From: Pseudomonas putida
GTDB lineage: Bacteria; Pseudomonadota; Gammaproteobacteria; Pseudomonadales; Pseudomonadaceae
NCBI RefSeq assembly: GCF_002906855.1
Contig: NZ_MINI01000028.1
Span: forward strand, 620,001-684,000
Direction of reading: 5' to 3'
DNA: 64,000 nucleotides
Shown here: positions 1 to 8,060 of the stretch, one piece after another
How the letters are laid out: every line of letters begins with the position of its first letter
Position numbering within the stretch: position 1 is the stretch's first letter
Notes under the pieces: model-generated
Told to the model about the DNA's origin: nothing
Database searches by the model: none
What the model saw: the letters and a program-made list of their open reading frames with translations, nothing else
Program-made: the position numbers and the translations under genes

Positions 1-253
1 TGCCGGCATTCAGGATTACCAGGTCCAGCGAGCCCCAGGCTTGCTCGATCTGCGTGGCGATCAAGGCAACCTGCTCAGGCTGGTCGACATCGCCGACAGC
101 CAACAGGACCTGGCCCGGAAAGTGTGCGGCGAAGTTTGCCAGGCTTTCTGCCCGACGCGCCCCTAACGCTACCTGGTGGCCTTGCTCCAGCAAGCGCTGC
201 GCCAGGACCGCGCCGATGCCGCTGCTGGCACCGGTCAGCCAGCAGCGGCTCAT
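1..253 (-). CDS. SDR-family oxidoreductase, N-terminal part (runs off the left edge)
   Basis: The first 84 codons of a short-chain dehydrogenase/reductase are visible on the minus strand and the rest lies outside the window. The N-terminus has the nucleotide-binding glycine motif TGASSGIG (about residues 7-14), and the visible end reads VILNAG, the NAG strand motif of classical SDRs. Substrate cannot be told. The ATG overlaps the stop of the SnoaL-like gene (ATGA), so the two are translationally coupled and share the upstream promoter with its LitR-type sites. The family call is firm; the function is not. Confidence 0.85.
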   Translation of the reverse strand, partial: MSRCWLTGASSGIGAVLAQRLLEQGHQVALGARRAESLANFAAHFPGQVLLAVGDVDQPEQVALIATQIEQAWGSLDLVILNAG

Positions 254-672
254 GCCAGCCTGCCCTTGAGCCAGCGCACCGCGCCGCCCAAAACCGGCAC
301 ATGCTCATACAGCAAGGCGCCGGCGTCGAAGTAGTCCTGGTGAAAGTGCACCCGTGCGCGCCAGCGCAAATGGCTGCAGCCCTGCAGGCTGATCGGCTGG
401 CCGCCAGCCAGGCGTGGGTGGCGATAGTGCAAGGTCCAGCGGATGTAGCCGTGGCCCGGCTGTGGCTCGTCCAGGCCCTCGAAGGTGTAACGGACCTCGG
501 TAACGTTGCCATACAGCTGGGCGAAATAGGCCCGCAAGGCCGTGAGCCCACTGATGTGATGGAGCGGGTCGCGAAAGGTGACATCCTCGCTGTACAAGTC
601 GCCAAGCATCTGCAGGTTGTCTGAACCCAGCGCGGCAAAGCGTTCGGAGAAATGTTTCAGGTAGTTGGACAT
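250..672 (-). CDS. SnoaL-like / nuclear transport factor 2 family protein
   Basis: This 140-residue protein has the size and sequence character of the SnoaL/NTF2 cone fold: a helical start (MSNYLKHFSERF), the LYSEDVTFRDPLH segment typical of the family, and a hydrophobic C-terminal half. Members are small isomerases, cyclases or binding proteins, so the name gives no reaction. It is the first gene of an operon with the SDR (4-bp ATGA overlap). Only 10 bp separate its start from the nearest TGTACA half-site, leaving little room for a ribosome-binding site (a weak AGG). Such SnoaL/SDR pairs occur in light-induced clusters of P. putida, which fits the operator sites upstream. Confidence 0.8.
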   Translation of the reverse strand: MSNYLKHFSERFAALGSDNLQMLGDLYSEDVTFRDPLHHISGLTALRAYFAQLYGNVTEVRYTFEGLDEPQPGHGYIRWTLHYRHPRLAGGQPISLQGCSHLRWRARVHFHQDYFDAGALLYEHVPVLGGAVRWLKGRLA

Positions 673-682
673 GCACAATACC

Positions 683-706
683 TGTACAGAATGAAATCAC
701 TGTACA
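683..706 (-). promoter_or_regulatory. LitR/PplR-type operator, proximal copy
   Basis: TGTACA, exactly 12 bp, then TGTACA. This fits the direct repeat T(G/A)TACA-N12-TGTA(C/T)A that I recall as the PplR1 (class II LitR, MerR family) footprint in P. putida KT2440. It lies immediately upstream of the SnoaL-like gene. The half-sites could also serve as atypical -35/-10 elements. Confidence 0.75.
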
Positions 707-734
707 AGATATAGTGCAGGTGTCTGGAAAAATC

Positions 735-758
735 TATACAGAAGAATATTTTTGTACA
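735..758 (-). promoter_or_regulatory. LitR/PplR-type operator, distal copy
   Basis: TATACA, 12 bp, TGTACA on the plus strand; read on the minus strand it is TTGTACA then TGTATA, which also resembles a -35/-10 pair. It fits the same consensus as the copy at 683-706. It is the better placed of the two to be the core promoter, since it leaves a leader of roughly 50 nt before the start codon. Confidence 0.72.
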
Positions 759-785
759 ATTTTATCGCGCACATGTGCGCGGCCT

Positions 786-1508
786 TCAGCCATACGGTGG
801 CGCTGGCAGTTCGGCCAGGAGCCGTTTCAGGCCATCGCTCCACTGCCGGCGAATCTGCTGGTAATAGGCGTCGTCGCTGGTGATGCGTTGGCGCGAGTGG
901 GTTTCCAGGCTGTCCTTGCGGTACACCAGCAGGTCCAGCGGCAGGCCCACCGACAGGTTGCTGCGTATGGTCGAGTCGAACGAGATCAGGCCGCAGCGTA
1001 ACGCTTCGTCAAGGGGGGTGTGAAAGCTCAGGTTGCGGTCGAGAATCGGCCGGCCGTACTTGCTTTCGCCCAGTTGCAGGAACGGCGTGTCTGCGGTGGC
1101 CTGGAAGAAGTTGCCCTGCGCGTAGACGTTGTAGATGGCCATCGGCGCGCCGGCAATCTGGCCGCCAACGATGAACGAACTGCTCAGGTCGATGCCGGCG
1201 GTCAGCTTGCTGCGGTCGCGGCTGACTACCTCGCGCAGGGTGTCGGCGACCAGCACTGTGGCGTCGTAGAGCGTGGCCACGTTCAGCAGGTGCGGGCCGC
1301 TGCCCTGGGTACGTTGCCTGAGCAGGTTCACCACCGACTGCGAGGTGGCCAGGTTGCCGGCGGTCTGCAGCACGATCAGGCGCTCGCCCGGTACGCTGAA
1401 CACGAACAATTTGCCAAAGGTCGAGATCTGGTCGATGCCGGCATTGGTGCGTGAGTCGCTGATGAAGACGAGGCCGTCCGCCAGGTGCATGGCGACACAG
1501 TAGGTCAT
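786..1508 (-). CDS. Anbu, ancestral proteasome-like beta-subunit peptidase
   Basis: This 240-residue protein starts Met-Thr-Tyr-Cys. The second-position threonine would become the N-terminal nucleophile of a proteasome-type (Ntn) hydrolase once Met is removed, and there is no propeptide. The ISDSRTNAG segment near residues 16-24 and the later FIVGGQ segment are typical of Anbu. Anbu assembles into helical or ring oligomers, and its physiological substrate is not settled. It is the last gene of a conserved four-gene set with an ATP-grasp protein, an alpha-E protein and a transglutaminase, found together in many proteobacteria. The length is normal. Confidence 0.92.
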   Translation of the reverse strand: MTYCVAMHLADGLVFISDSRTNAGIDQISTFGKLFVFSVPGERLIVLQTAGNLATSQSVVNLLRQRTQGSGPHLLNVATLYDATVLVADTLREVVSRDRSKLTAGIDLSSSFIVGGQIAGAPMAIYNVYAQGNFFQATADTPFLQLGESKYGRPILDRNLSFHTPLDEALRCGLISFDSTIRSNLSVGLPLDLLVYRKDSLETHSRQRITSDDAYYQQIRRQWSDGLKRLLAELPAPPYG

Positions 1509-1548
1509 GCGTTTTCCCTTGTTTTTCTAGAAGCGGGTGCAGCGCCAG

Positions 1549-2328
1549 TCACTGGCGGTGCACATGGACGCTGGCCTGCATCGATTCGGCGCCGCCACCC
1601 CGGCGCACGCCCCTGACCGGGCAGGCGTCGAGGTAGTCCAGGCCCACTGCAAGCTTCAGGTGACGCTCCGGCCGGGTCAGGCGGTTGGTGATGTCGAAGC
1701 TGTACCAGGCGTCATCGACCCAGGCTTCGGCCCAGGCGTGGCTGGCCAGGTGCTGCTCGTCCTCGGTACACAGGTAACCGGAGACGTAGCGCGCCGGGAT
1801 ACCCAGGCTGCGTGCGCAGGCGAGGAAGGCGTGCGTGTGGTCCTGGCAGACGCCGGCAGCGCCGCTGAACGCCTCGATGGCGGTGGTGCCGACGGAGGTG
1901 GCGCCCGGGCAGTACGGCATGTGCTCGGCCAGGCCGTGCATCAACCCGATCAGCGCCGCCCGCTCGCGGTGTTCGCCGCAGTGCTGGCGGGCGAAGGCCC
2001 TGAGGGTGTCGTCGGCCTGGGTCAGGTGGCTGCCACGCAGGAAGGGCAGGGGTGACTGGCTTTCGCGCTCCAGCTCGCGGTCCGGGTCGATCTCCACCTG
2101 GCCGCTGGCGGTCAGCACCAGGTGACCATGGGGTTTGTCCAGGGTCAGTACGTGCAGGATGTTGCCATAGGGGTCGATCTGGCCTTTTACCTTGCAGGGC
2201 AGGTCCAGCTGCCATTCATCGATGCGCTGGCGCTCGCTGCTGCGGGGCGTCAGGCGCAGGAACTGGATGCTGTTGCAGACGTCGCTGGCGTAGCTGTAGG
2301 TGGTGTCGTGGCGAATGGACAGTTTCAT
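1549..2328 (-). CDS. transglutaminase-like cysteine protease-fold protein
   Basis: A transglutaminase-like protein of 259 residues. It has the N-terminal beta domain (starting MKLSIRHDTTYSY) and the core papain-like triad: Cys in GAAGVCQDHTHAF, His in SHAWAEAWV and Asp in WYSFDITN. It is probably a cytoplasmic peptidase or amidase acting on a peptide made or modified by the neighbouring ATP-grasp protein; that link is inference. The start at 2328 was chosen because its ATG overlaps the TGA of the alpha-E gene (ATGA) and a GGAGG-like sequence precedes it. A longer upstream reading would run back into the alpha-E gene. Confidence 0.92.
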   Translation of the reverse strand: MKLSIRHDTTYSYASDVCNSIQFLRLTPRSSERQRIDEWQLDLPCKVKGQIDPYGNILHVLTLDKPHGHLVLTASGQVEIDPDRELERESQSPLPFLRGSHLTQADDTLRAFARQHCGEHRERAALIGLMHGLAEHMPYCPGATSVGTTAIEAFSGAAGVCQDHTHAFLACARSLGIPARYVSGYLCTEDEQHLASHAWAEAWVDDAWYSFDITNRLTRPERHLKLAVGLDYLDACPVRGVRRGGGAESMQASVHVHRQ

Positions 2329-3275
2329 ACGACCTCCAGGTAGGAGTGATGGACCGCCTGGCCCAATTGGTTGATGCGCCCGATGAAGTCGGTCAGCCAC
2401 GGGTGCAGGCCCGCTTCGAGGATTTCGTCGATCGCGGTGTAGCGCAGGCGCGCATTGAGTTCGGCGGCCATGCGCTGGGCGGCGCGCCCGGTGCTGCCCG
2501 GCAGGCTGGCGAGGATCTGGTCAAGTTCCTCGATGCAGGCATGCAGCGAGCGCGGCACGTCCACCCGCAGCAACAGCAGCTCGGACACCGGCCGGGCGCT
2601 GGGCGCGGCGCGATAGAGCTCGTTGAAGGCCTCGTACGAGGTCAGTGCACGCAGCAGGGCGCTCCACTGGTAATAGCCGCGGGCAGAGTCGTCGCTGACC
2701 TCTTCAGAGGCCTCGCCAAACATTTCGTAGCGCGCATCGAGCAGGCGCAGGGTGTTGTCCGCCCGCTCCAGGAAGGTCCCCAGGCGAATGAAGCTGTAGG
2801 CGTCGTTACGCATGATGGTGCCCGAAGTCGCCCCGCGGAACAGGTGCGAGCGCTCCTTGACCCAGTCGCAGAACTGACTGATGCCATAGCGCCCCAGGCC
2901 GTTGCTGGCGATGTTGCGCATCTCCAGCCAGGCCGCGTTGATGTTTTCCCACATATCGGCGGTGATGCGGCCACGCACTGCATGGGCATTGGTCCTGGCC
3001 GCCTGCAAGCAGCAATAGATGCTGCTGGGGTTGGTCGCGTCGAGGGCGAAGAAGTGCAGCATGCGCTCGCTGTCGAGCTCGCTGTGCCGGCGGCGGAAGT
3101 CGTCCAGCATGCCGGCGGCCAGCAGCGACATGGCCAGCTCGGCATGGCCGTCGCCGCGCCCGGCCTGGGGCATCAGTGACAACGAATAACTGACTTCGAG
3201 CATGCGCGCGAGGTTCTCTGCGCGCTCCAGGTAACGGGACATCCAGTACAGGTCGGAAGCGGTTCTCGAAAGCAT
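2325..3275 (-). CDS. alpha-E domain protein (DUF403)
   Basis: The 316-residue product starts MLSRTASDLYWMSRYLERAENLARML, the signature of the all-alpha alpha-E family. These proteins are encoded with circularly permuted ATP-grasp and transglutaminase proteins and are thought to be part of a peptide-synthesis or modification system; no reaction has been assigned to the family that I know of. A strong GGAGGA lies just before the ATG, 3 bp beyond the ATP-grasp stop, and the stop overlaps the transglutaminase start. The gene is therefore firmly inside one operon. Confidence 0.92.
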   Translation of the reverse strand: MLSRTASDLYWMSRYLERAENLARMLEVSYSLSLMPQAGRGDGHAELAMSLLAAGMLDDFRRRHSELDSERMLHFFALDATNPSSIYCCLQAARTNAHAVRGRITADMWENINAAWLEMRNIASNGLGRYGISQFCDWVKERSHLFRGATSGTIMRNDAYSFIRLGTFLERADNTLRLLDARYEMFGEASEEVSDDSARGYYQWSALLRALTSYEAFNELYRAAPSARPVSELLLLRVDVPRSLHACIEELDQILASLPGSTGRAAQRMAAELNARLRYTAIDEILEAGLHPWLTDFIGRINQLGQAVHHSYLEVV

Positions 3276-3278
3276 GGT

Positions 3279-4688
3279 TCAGTCCTCCACCACCCAGGTG
3301 TCCTTGGTACCGCCGCCCTGCGACGAGTTGACCACCAGCGAACCCTCCTGCAGCGCCACGCGGGTCAGGCCACCGGGCACCAGGCGGGTTTCACTGCCCG
3401 ACAGCACGAACGGGCGCAGGTCGATGTGGCGCGGGGCGATGCCGCTGTCGACGAAGGTCGGGCAGGTGGACAGGCACAGCGTGGGTTGGGCGATGTAGGC
3501 GTGCGGGCGGGCCTTGATGCGGGCGCGGAAGTCCTCGATCTGGGCACTGGTCGACGCCGGGCCGACCAACATGCCGTAGCCTCCGGAGCCTTGGGTTTCC
3601 TTGACCACCAGCTCGGGCAGGTGGGCCAGGACATGGGACAGGTCCGCAGGCCGGCGGCATTGCCAGGTGGGAACGTTGTTGAGGATCGGCTCTTCGCTCA
3701 GGTAGAAGCGGATCATGTCGTCGACGTAGGGGTAGATCGACTTGTCGTCGGCCACGCCGGTGCCCACCGCGTTGGCCAGTACCACGTTGCCGGCGCGGTA
3801 CACCGAGGTCAGCCCCGGCACGCCCAGCATCGAGTCCGGGTTGAACGTCAGCGGGTCGAGGTAGTCGTCGTCCAGGCGGCGGTAGATCACGTCCACCTGT
3901 TGCGGGCCGGCGGTGGTGCGCATGTAGACATGCTCGTCACGGATGAACAGGTCGGCACCCTCGACCAGTTCGATGCCCATTTCCCGCGCCAGGAAGGCAT
4001 GCTCGAAGTAGGCGCTGTTGAAGCGGCCCGGGGTGAGCAGCACGGCGGTGGGGTTGTCCAGCGGGCTGGCGCTCTTGAGCGTGTCCAGCAGCAGGTTGGG
4101 GTAGTGGTCGATGGGGGCGATACGCTGGGCGGCGAACAGTTCGGGGAACAGCCGCATCATCATTTTGCGGTCTTCGAGCATGTAACTGACCCCACTGGGG
4201 GTGCGCAGGTTGTCTTCCAGCACGAAGTAGCTGCCATCACCATCGCGCACCAGATCGACGCCGGCGATATGGGCATACAGCCCACGGTGCAGGTTCAGGC
4301 CCTGCATGGCAATCTGGTAGCCTTCGTTGGCCAGCACCTGCTCCGGCGGGATGATGCCGGCCTTGAGGATGCGCTGGTCGTGGTAGATGTCCTGAAGGAA
4401 CAGGTTCAACGCCTGCACCCGCTGGATACAACCGCGCTCGACCATGCGCCATTCGCTGGCGCGGATGCTGCGCGGGATGATGTCGAACGGGATCAGGCGC
4501 TCGGTATCCTGCTTGTCGCCGTACAGGGTGAAGGTGATGCCGGCGCGATGAAACAGCAGGTCGGCTTCGCGCCGGCGTTGTTCCAGCAGCTCCAGCGGGG
4601 TGTTGGCCAACCAGCGGGCAAACTCCTGGTAATGCGGGCGGCAACTGCCGTTCGCTTCGTACATTTCATTGAAAAAAGCCCGGGACAT
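3279..4688 (-). CDS. circularly permuted ATP-grasp protein
   Basis: A 469-residue protein of the circularly permuted ATP-grasp type 2 family (formerly DUF404/DUF407). Visible landmarks are EDNLRTPSGVSYML (about residues 155-168), VVKETQGSGGYGMLVGP with the glycine-rich ATP-binding loop, and the closing SSQGGGTKDTWV. Family members are proposed peptide ligases. It is the first gene of the Anbu operon. AAGGAG is spaced well for the ATG at 4688; a GTG two codons upstream (4694) is the alternative. The 270 bp upstream, to the MarR gene, should hold the operon promoter, but I found no convincing sites there. Confidence 0.92.
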   Translation of the reverse strand: MSRAFFNEMYEANGSCRPHYQEFARWLANTPLELLEQRRREADLLFHRAGITFTLYGDKQDTERLIPFDIIPRSIRASEWRMVERGCIQRVQALNLFLQDIYHDQRILKAGIIPPEQVLANEGYQIAMQGLNLHRGLYAHIAGVDLVRDGDGSYFVLEDNLRTPSGVSYMLEDRKMMMRLFPELFAAQRIAPIDHYPNLLLDTLKSASPLDNPTAVLLTPGRFNSAYFEHAFLAREMGIELVEGADLFIRDEHVYMRTTAGPQQVDVIYRRLDDDYLDPLTFNPDSMLGVPGLTSVYRAGNVVLANAVGTGVADDKSIYPYVDDMIRFYLSEEPILNNVPTWQCRRPADLSHVLAHLPELVVKETQGSGGYGMLVGPASTSAQIEDFRARIKARPHAYIAQPTLCLSTCPTFVDSGIAPRHIDLRPFVLSGSETRLVPGGLTRVALQEGSLVVNSSQGGGTKDTWVVED

Positions 4689-4958
4689 AGCCACTCCTTG
4701 CTACCGTTGCTGGCAGTGCGTTTTGCGCGCAAAAGGCCATTGCAATGAAGGTGCCGAAAGTACGGCGCAGCGTTCGAGTGAGCGTGAGTGAGCGCTAAGG
4801 CATTGAAAAGATGGGGTTTTGTTGCGCAATCAAAGGGCGGCGTGGGGCGCAGTGGTGACTGGCTGACACCGGGGCTGCCGCCCGGCGTGCATCAAAAGGG
4901 CGCGTCCTGCATCGCGCTGCAGGTTTTGCCCCGAGTTGGTGCTTGCGCTGTGATTGGC

Positions 4959-5438
4959 TTACTCCTGATAGATCTTGGTCAGCAACCGTAGCAACTGCCC
5001 CCGTTCCTCATCATCCAGCGCTGACGTGGCGTCGCGGTCGCTGTCGCTGGCGATCTGCTTCAGTTCCTTGAGCAGCGCTTCCCCCGCCTTGCTCAGGTAG
5101 ATGCCGTACGAACGCTTGTCCGGCTTGCAGCGCACCCGCACCGCCAGCGCCCGCTCTTCCAGCTTGTTCAGCATGGGCACCACCTGCGGCGGCTCGATTG
5201 CCAGCGCCCGCGCCAGGTCGGCCTGCATCAGCCCCGGGTTCTGCTCGATGATCGCCAATGCCGAGAACTGCGCTGGGCGCAGGTCGTAGGCCGAGAGCCG
5301 ACCAATCAGGTTCTGAAACAGCTTCAGTTGCGCACGGCGCAACGCGTAACCGATCAAGTCCTCAAGTACCACTTCCCCGGCAGCGGGGAGCAGGGGGGCG
5401 GTGTCGGCAGTTCGGGCAGACCTGGCCATCAGGGGCAT
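4959..5438 (-). CDS. MarR-family regulator of the hydroxycinnamate operon (FerR-like)
   Basis: A 159-residue winged-helix protein of the MarR family. The DNA-recognition region lies around LMQADLARALAIEPPQVVPMLNKLEERAL, followed by the wing RSYGIYLSKAGEALL. It is divergent from ech across 188 bp. That position, and its equivalence to the MarR gene next to ech-vdh-fcs in P. putida, point to feruloyl-CoA or p-coumaroyl-CoA responsive control of the operon. In other pseudomonads a regulator in this place (FerR) acts positively, while in several other bacteria MarR homologues repress, so the sign of regulation cannot be read here. Confidence 0.85.
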   Translation of the reverse strand: MPLMARSARTADTAPLLPAAGEVVLEDLIGYALRRAQLKLFQNLIGRLSAYDLRPAQFSALAIIEQNPGLMQADLARALAIEPPQVVPMLNKLEERALAVRVRCKPDKRSYGIYLSKAGEALLKELKQIASDSDRDATSALDDEERGQLLRLLTKIYQE

Positions 5439-5562
5439 GTTCCTCGGTTATTGATAAGAAAGTTACCCAGTTTGCCTGCCCCCGCACGATCAGGCTAGGG
5501 GCGCGCCAGTAAAAAAGCTGCTCGATACCAACGAACAGAAAGATAACTTTCATAATGATTAA

Positions 5563-5591
5563 TTGACATAACTATTTTGCTCGATTAGCGT
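5563..5591 (+). promoter_or_regulatory. probable sigma-70 promoter of ech
   Basis: A perfect -35 box TTGACA (5563-5568) is followed by a 17-bp spacer and a weak -10 box TAGCGT (5586-5591), 36 bp before the ech start. The flanking sequence is AT-rich, unlike its surroundings, and is the natural place for the MarR operator. I see only imperfect dyad symmetry there. Confidence 0.5.
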
Positions 5592-5606
5592 AAGCCCATC
5601 ACCTCG

Positions 5607-5617
5607 AACAACAAGAG
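5607..5617 (+). promoter_or_regulatory. Crc/Hfq-type A-rich motif before ech
   Basis: AACAACAAGAG overlaps the ribosome-binding region of ech and contains a perfect AAnAAnAA core (5607-5614). This is the form of target bound by Hfq with Crc during catabolite repression in Pseudomonas. Confidence 0.65.
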
Positions 5618-5626
5618 TGCAGAACC

Positions 5627-6457
5627 ATGAGCAAATACGAAGGCCGCTGGACCACCGTCAAGGTCGAACTGGAGTCGGGCATCGCCTGGGTCACCCTCAA
5701 CCGGCCGGAAAAGCGCAACGCCATGAGCCCGACCCTGAACCGGGAGATGGTCGACGTGCTGGAAACCCTCGAACAGGACACCGACGCCGGTGTGCTGGTG
5801 CTGACGGGAGCTGGCGAATCCTGGACGGCAGGCATGGACCTGAAGGAATACTTCCGCGAGGTGGACGCCGGCCCGGAAATCCTCCAGGAGAAAATCCGCC
5901 GCGAAGCCTCGCAATGGCAATGGAAGCTGCTGCGCCTGTACGCCAAACCGACCATCGCCATGGTCAACGGCTGGTGCTTCGGCGGCGGCTTCAGCCCGCT
6001 GGTGGCGTGCGACCTGGCCATTTGCGCCAACGAGGCCACCTTTGGCCTGTCGGAAATCAATTGGGGTATCCCACCAGGCAACCTGGTCAGCAAGGCCATG
6101 GCAGATACCGTTGGCCATCGTCAGTCGCTGTACTACATCATGACCGGCAAGACCTTCGACGGCCGCAAGGCTGCCGAAATGGGCCTGGTCAACGACAGCG
6201 TGCCACTGGCCGAACTGCGTGAAACCACCCGTGAGCTGGCGCTGAACCTGTTGGAAAAGAACCCGGTGGTACTGCGCGCCGCGAAAAACGGCTTCAAGCG
6301 TTGCCGCGAGCTGACCTGGGAGCAGAACGAAGACTACCTCTACGCCAAGCTCGACCAGTCGCGCCTGCTGGACACCACGGGTGGGCGCGAGCAGGGCATG
6401 AAGCAGTTCCTCGACGACAAGAGCATCAAGCCCGGTCTGCAAGCCTACAAGCGCTGA
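5627..6457 (+). CDS. ech: p-hydroxycinnamoyl-CoA hydratase/lyase (enoyl-CoA hydratase family)
   Basis: The 276-residue crotonase-family enzyme hydrates feruloyl-CoA, caffeoyl-CoA or p-coumaroyl-CoA and then cleaves the adduct to vanillin (or the matching aldehyde) and acetyl-CoA. Landmarks are KRNAMSP near residue 26, the GAGESWTAGMDLKEYF loop that forms the oxyanion hole, and NGWCFGGGFSPL near residue 120. Length and sequence match the HCHL subgroup rather than ordinary beta-oxidation hydratases. It heads the ech-vdh-fcs-thiolase-acyl-CoA dehydrogenase operon, immediately after the promoter divergent to the MarR gene. A Crc-type motif covers its ribosome-binding site. Confidence 0.95.
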   Translation: MSKYEGRWTTVKVELESGIAWVTLNRPEKRNAMSPTLNREMVDVLETLEQDTDAGVLVLTGAGESWTAGMDLKEYFREVDAGPEILQEKIRREASQWQWKLLRLYAKPTIAMVNGWCFGGGFSPLVACDLAICANEATFGLSEINWGIPPGNLVSKAMADTVGHRQSLYYIMTGKTFDGRKAAEMGLVNDSVPLAELRETTRELALNLLEKNPVVLRAAKNGFKRCRELTWEQNEDYLYAKLDQSRLLDTTGGREQGMKQFLDDKSIKPGLQAYKR

Positions 6458-6514
6458 ATCCAGCGGCGGGCACTGGCCTCATCCGCCACTGCCCGTGGGT
6501 ATTTCTCTATAACG

Positions 6515-6525
6515 ACAACAAGAGG
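6515..6525 (+). promoter_or_regulatory. Crc/Hfq-like A-rich motif and ribosome-binding site of vdh
   Basis: ACAACAAGAGG lies 7 bp before the ATG at 6533. It is one base short of the AAnAAnAA core, and its 3' end AGAGG serves as the Shine-Dalgarno sequence. It favours 6533 over the ATG at 6527 as the start of vdh. Confidence 0.5.
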
Positions 6526-6532
6526 AATGAGC

Positions 6533-7981
6533 ATGTTGCAGGTGCCTTTGCTGATTGGTGGGCAGTCACGTCCTGCCAGTGATGGACGAACCTTCGAACG
6601 CCGCAATCCGGTGACGGGCGAGGTGATGTCGCAAGTCGCCGCCGCCACGCTGGCCGATGCCGATGCGGCGGTAGCTGCGGCGCACGCGGCATTCCCGGCC
6701 TGGGCGGCGCTGGCCCCCGGTGAGCGCCGCAGCCGCCTGCTCGCCGGGGCCGACCTGCTGCAGGCGCGGGCTGCCGAGTTCATTGCCGCCGCCGGTGAAA
6801 CCGGGGCCATGGCCAACTGGTACGGCTTCAACGTGAAGCTGGCCGCCAACATGTTGCGTGAAGCCGCCGCCATGACCACGCAGATCACCGGCGAGGTGAT
6901 CCCCTCGGATGTACCCGGCAGTTTCGCCATGGCCCTGCGTGCGCCCTGTGGCGTGGTGCTGGGCATCGCGCCGTGGAACGCCCCGGTGATCCTCGCCACC
7001 CGCGCCATCGCCATGCCGCTGGCCTGTGGCAATACCGTGGTACTCAAGGCTTCGGAACTGAGCCCGGCGGTGCACCGGTTGATCGGCCAGATACTGCATG
7101 ACGCCGGCCTTGGCGAAGGGGTGGTCAACGTCATCAGCAATGCCCCGGAGGATGCCCCGGCCATCGTCGAGCGCCTGATCGCCAACCCTGCAGTGCGCCG
7201 CGTCAATTTCACCGGCTCTACCCATGTCGGGCGCATCGTCGGCGAGTTGGCCGCTCGCCATCTCAAGCCTGCCCTGCTTGAGCTGGGTGGCAAGGCGCCG
7301 CTGCTGGTTCTCGATGATGCCGACCTGGACGCCACGGTCGAAGCTGCGGCCTTTGGCGCCTACTTCAACCAGGGGCAGATCTGCATGTCCACTGAACGCC
7401 TGGTTGTGGACAGCCGCATTGCCGACGCCTTCGTCGACAAGCTGGCGGTGAAGGTCGCCGGGCTGCGCGCGGGTGATCCGCAAGCCAGCACCTCGGTGCT
7501 CGGTTCGCTGGTCAGTGCCGAGGCCGGCGAGCGCATCAAGGCGCTGATCGACGACGCCGTGGGCAAGGGCGCGCGCCTGGTGTGCGGAGGCCAGCTGGAC
7601 GGCAGCATCCTGCAACCGACCTTGCTCGATAACGTCGATGCCAGCATGCGCCTGTACCGCGAGGAGTCCTTCGGGCCGGTGGCGGTGGTGCTGCGCGCCG
7701 AGGGCGACGAGGCCCTGCTGGCGCTGGCCAATGACTCGGAGTTCGGTTTGGCGTCGGCGATCTTCAGCCGTGACACCAGCCGCGCCCTGGCTCTGGCACA
7801 ACGGGTTGAGTCGGGTATCTGCCATATCAACGGCCCGACCGTGCACGACGAAGCGCAGATGCCGTTCGGTGGGGTCAAGTCCAGCGGCTACGGCAGCTTC
7901 GGCAGCCGCACCGCCATCGACCAGTTCACCCAGCTGCGGTGGGTCACCTTGCAGCAGGGCCCGCGGCATTATCCGATCTAG
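6533..7981 (+). CDS. vdh: vanillin dehydrogenase (NAD(P)-dependent aldehyde dehydrogenase)
   Basis: The 482-residue aldehyde dehydrogenase oxidises vanillin, 4-hydroxybenzaldehyde or protocatechualdehyde to the corresponding benzoates. The family landmarks are all present: APWNAPVIL for cofactor binding, FTGSTHVGR, LELGGKAP with the general-base Glu, GQICMSTERL with the catalytic Cys, and the C-terminal MPFGGVKSSG. The start at 6533 (MLQVPLLIGGQ) is chosen for its spacing from AGAGG and because this N-terminus is the usual one for Vdh. It follows ech by 75 bp and precedes fcs. Confidence 0.94.
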   Translation: MLQVPLLIGGQSRPASDGRTFERRNPVTGEVMSQVAAATLADADAAVAAAHAAFPAWAALAPGERRSRLLAGADLLQARAAEFIAAAGETGAMANWYGFNVKLAANMLREAAAMTTQITGEVIPSDVPGSFAMALRAPCGVVLGIAPWNAPVILATRAIAMPLACGNTVVLKASELSPAVHRLIGQILHDAGLGEGVVNVISNAPEDAPAIVERLIANPAVRRVNFTGSTHVGRIVGELAARHLKPALLELGGKAPLLVLDDADLDATVEAAAFGAYFNQGQICMSTERLVVDSRIADAFVDKLAVKVAGLRAGDPQASTSVLGSLVSAEAGERIKALIDDAVGKGARLVCGGQLDGSILQPTLLDNVDASMRLYREESFGPVAVVLRAEGDEALLALANDSEFGLASAIFSRDTSRALALAQRVESGICHINGPTVHDEAQMPFGGVKSSGYGSFGSRTAIDQFTQLRWVTLQQGPRHYPI

Positions 7982-8024
7982 CTTTTGAAACCCTCTTTGC
8001 AACCCCAGCCAACGCGCAACAAGA

Positions 8025-8050
8025 CCGCCGCCTGAAGCGTCAGGCGGCGG
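8025..8050 (+). other. perfect 11-bp stem hairpin between vdh and fcs
   Basis: Arms 8025-8035 and 8040-8050 are perfect reverse complements around the tetraloop AGCG. No T-run follows, so it is not an ordinary terminator. In the vdh-fcs mRNA it would sit just before the fcs Crc motif and ribosome-binding site, where it could set RNA processing or the relative output of fcs. Confidence 0.7.
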
Positions 8051-8060
8051 CAGGATGTAC

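Noticed and set aside
4695..4760. GG-N10-GC pattern upstream of the Anbu operon on the minus strand
   Set aside because: Only the dinucleotide spacing fits; both the -24 and -12 elements are otherwise poor, so a sigma-54 promoter is not supported.
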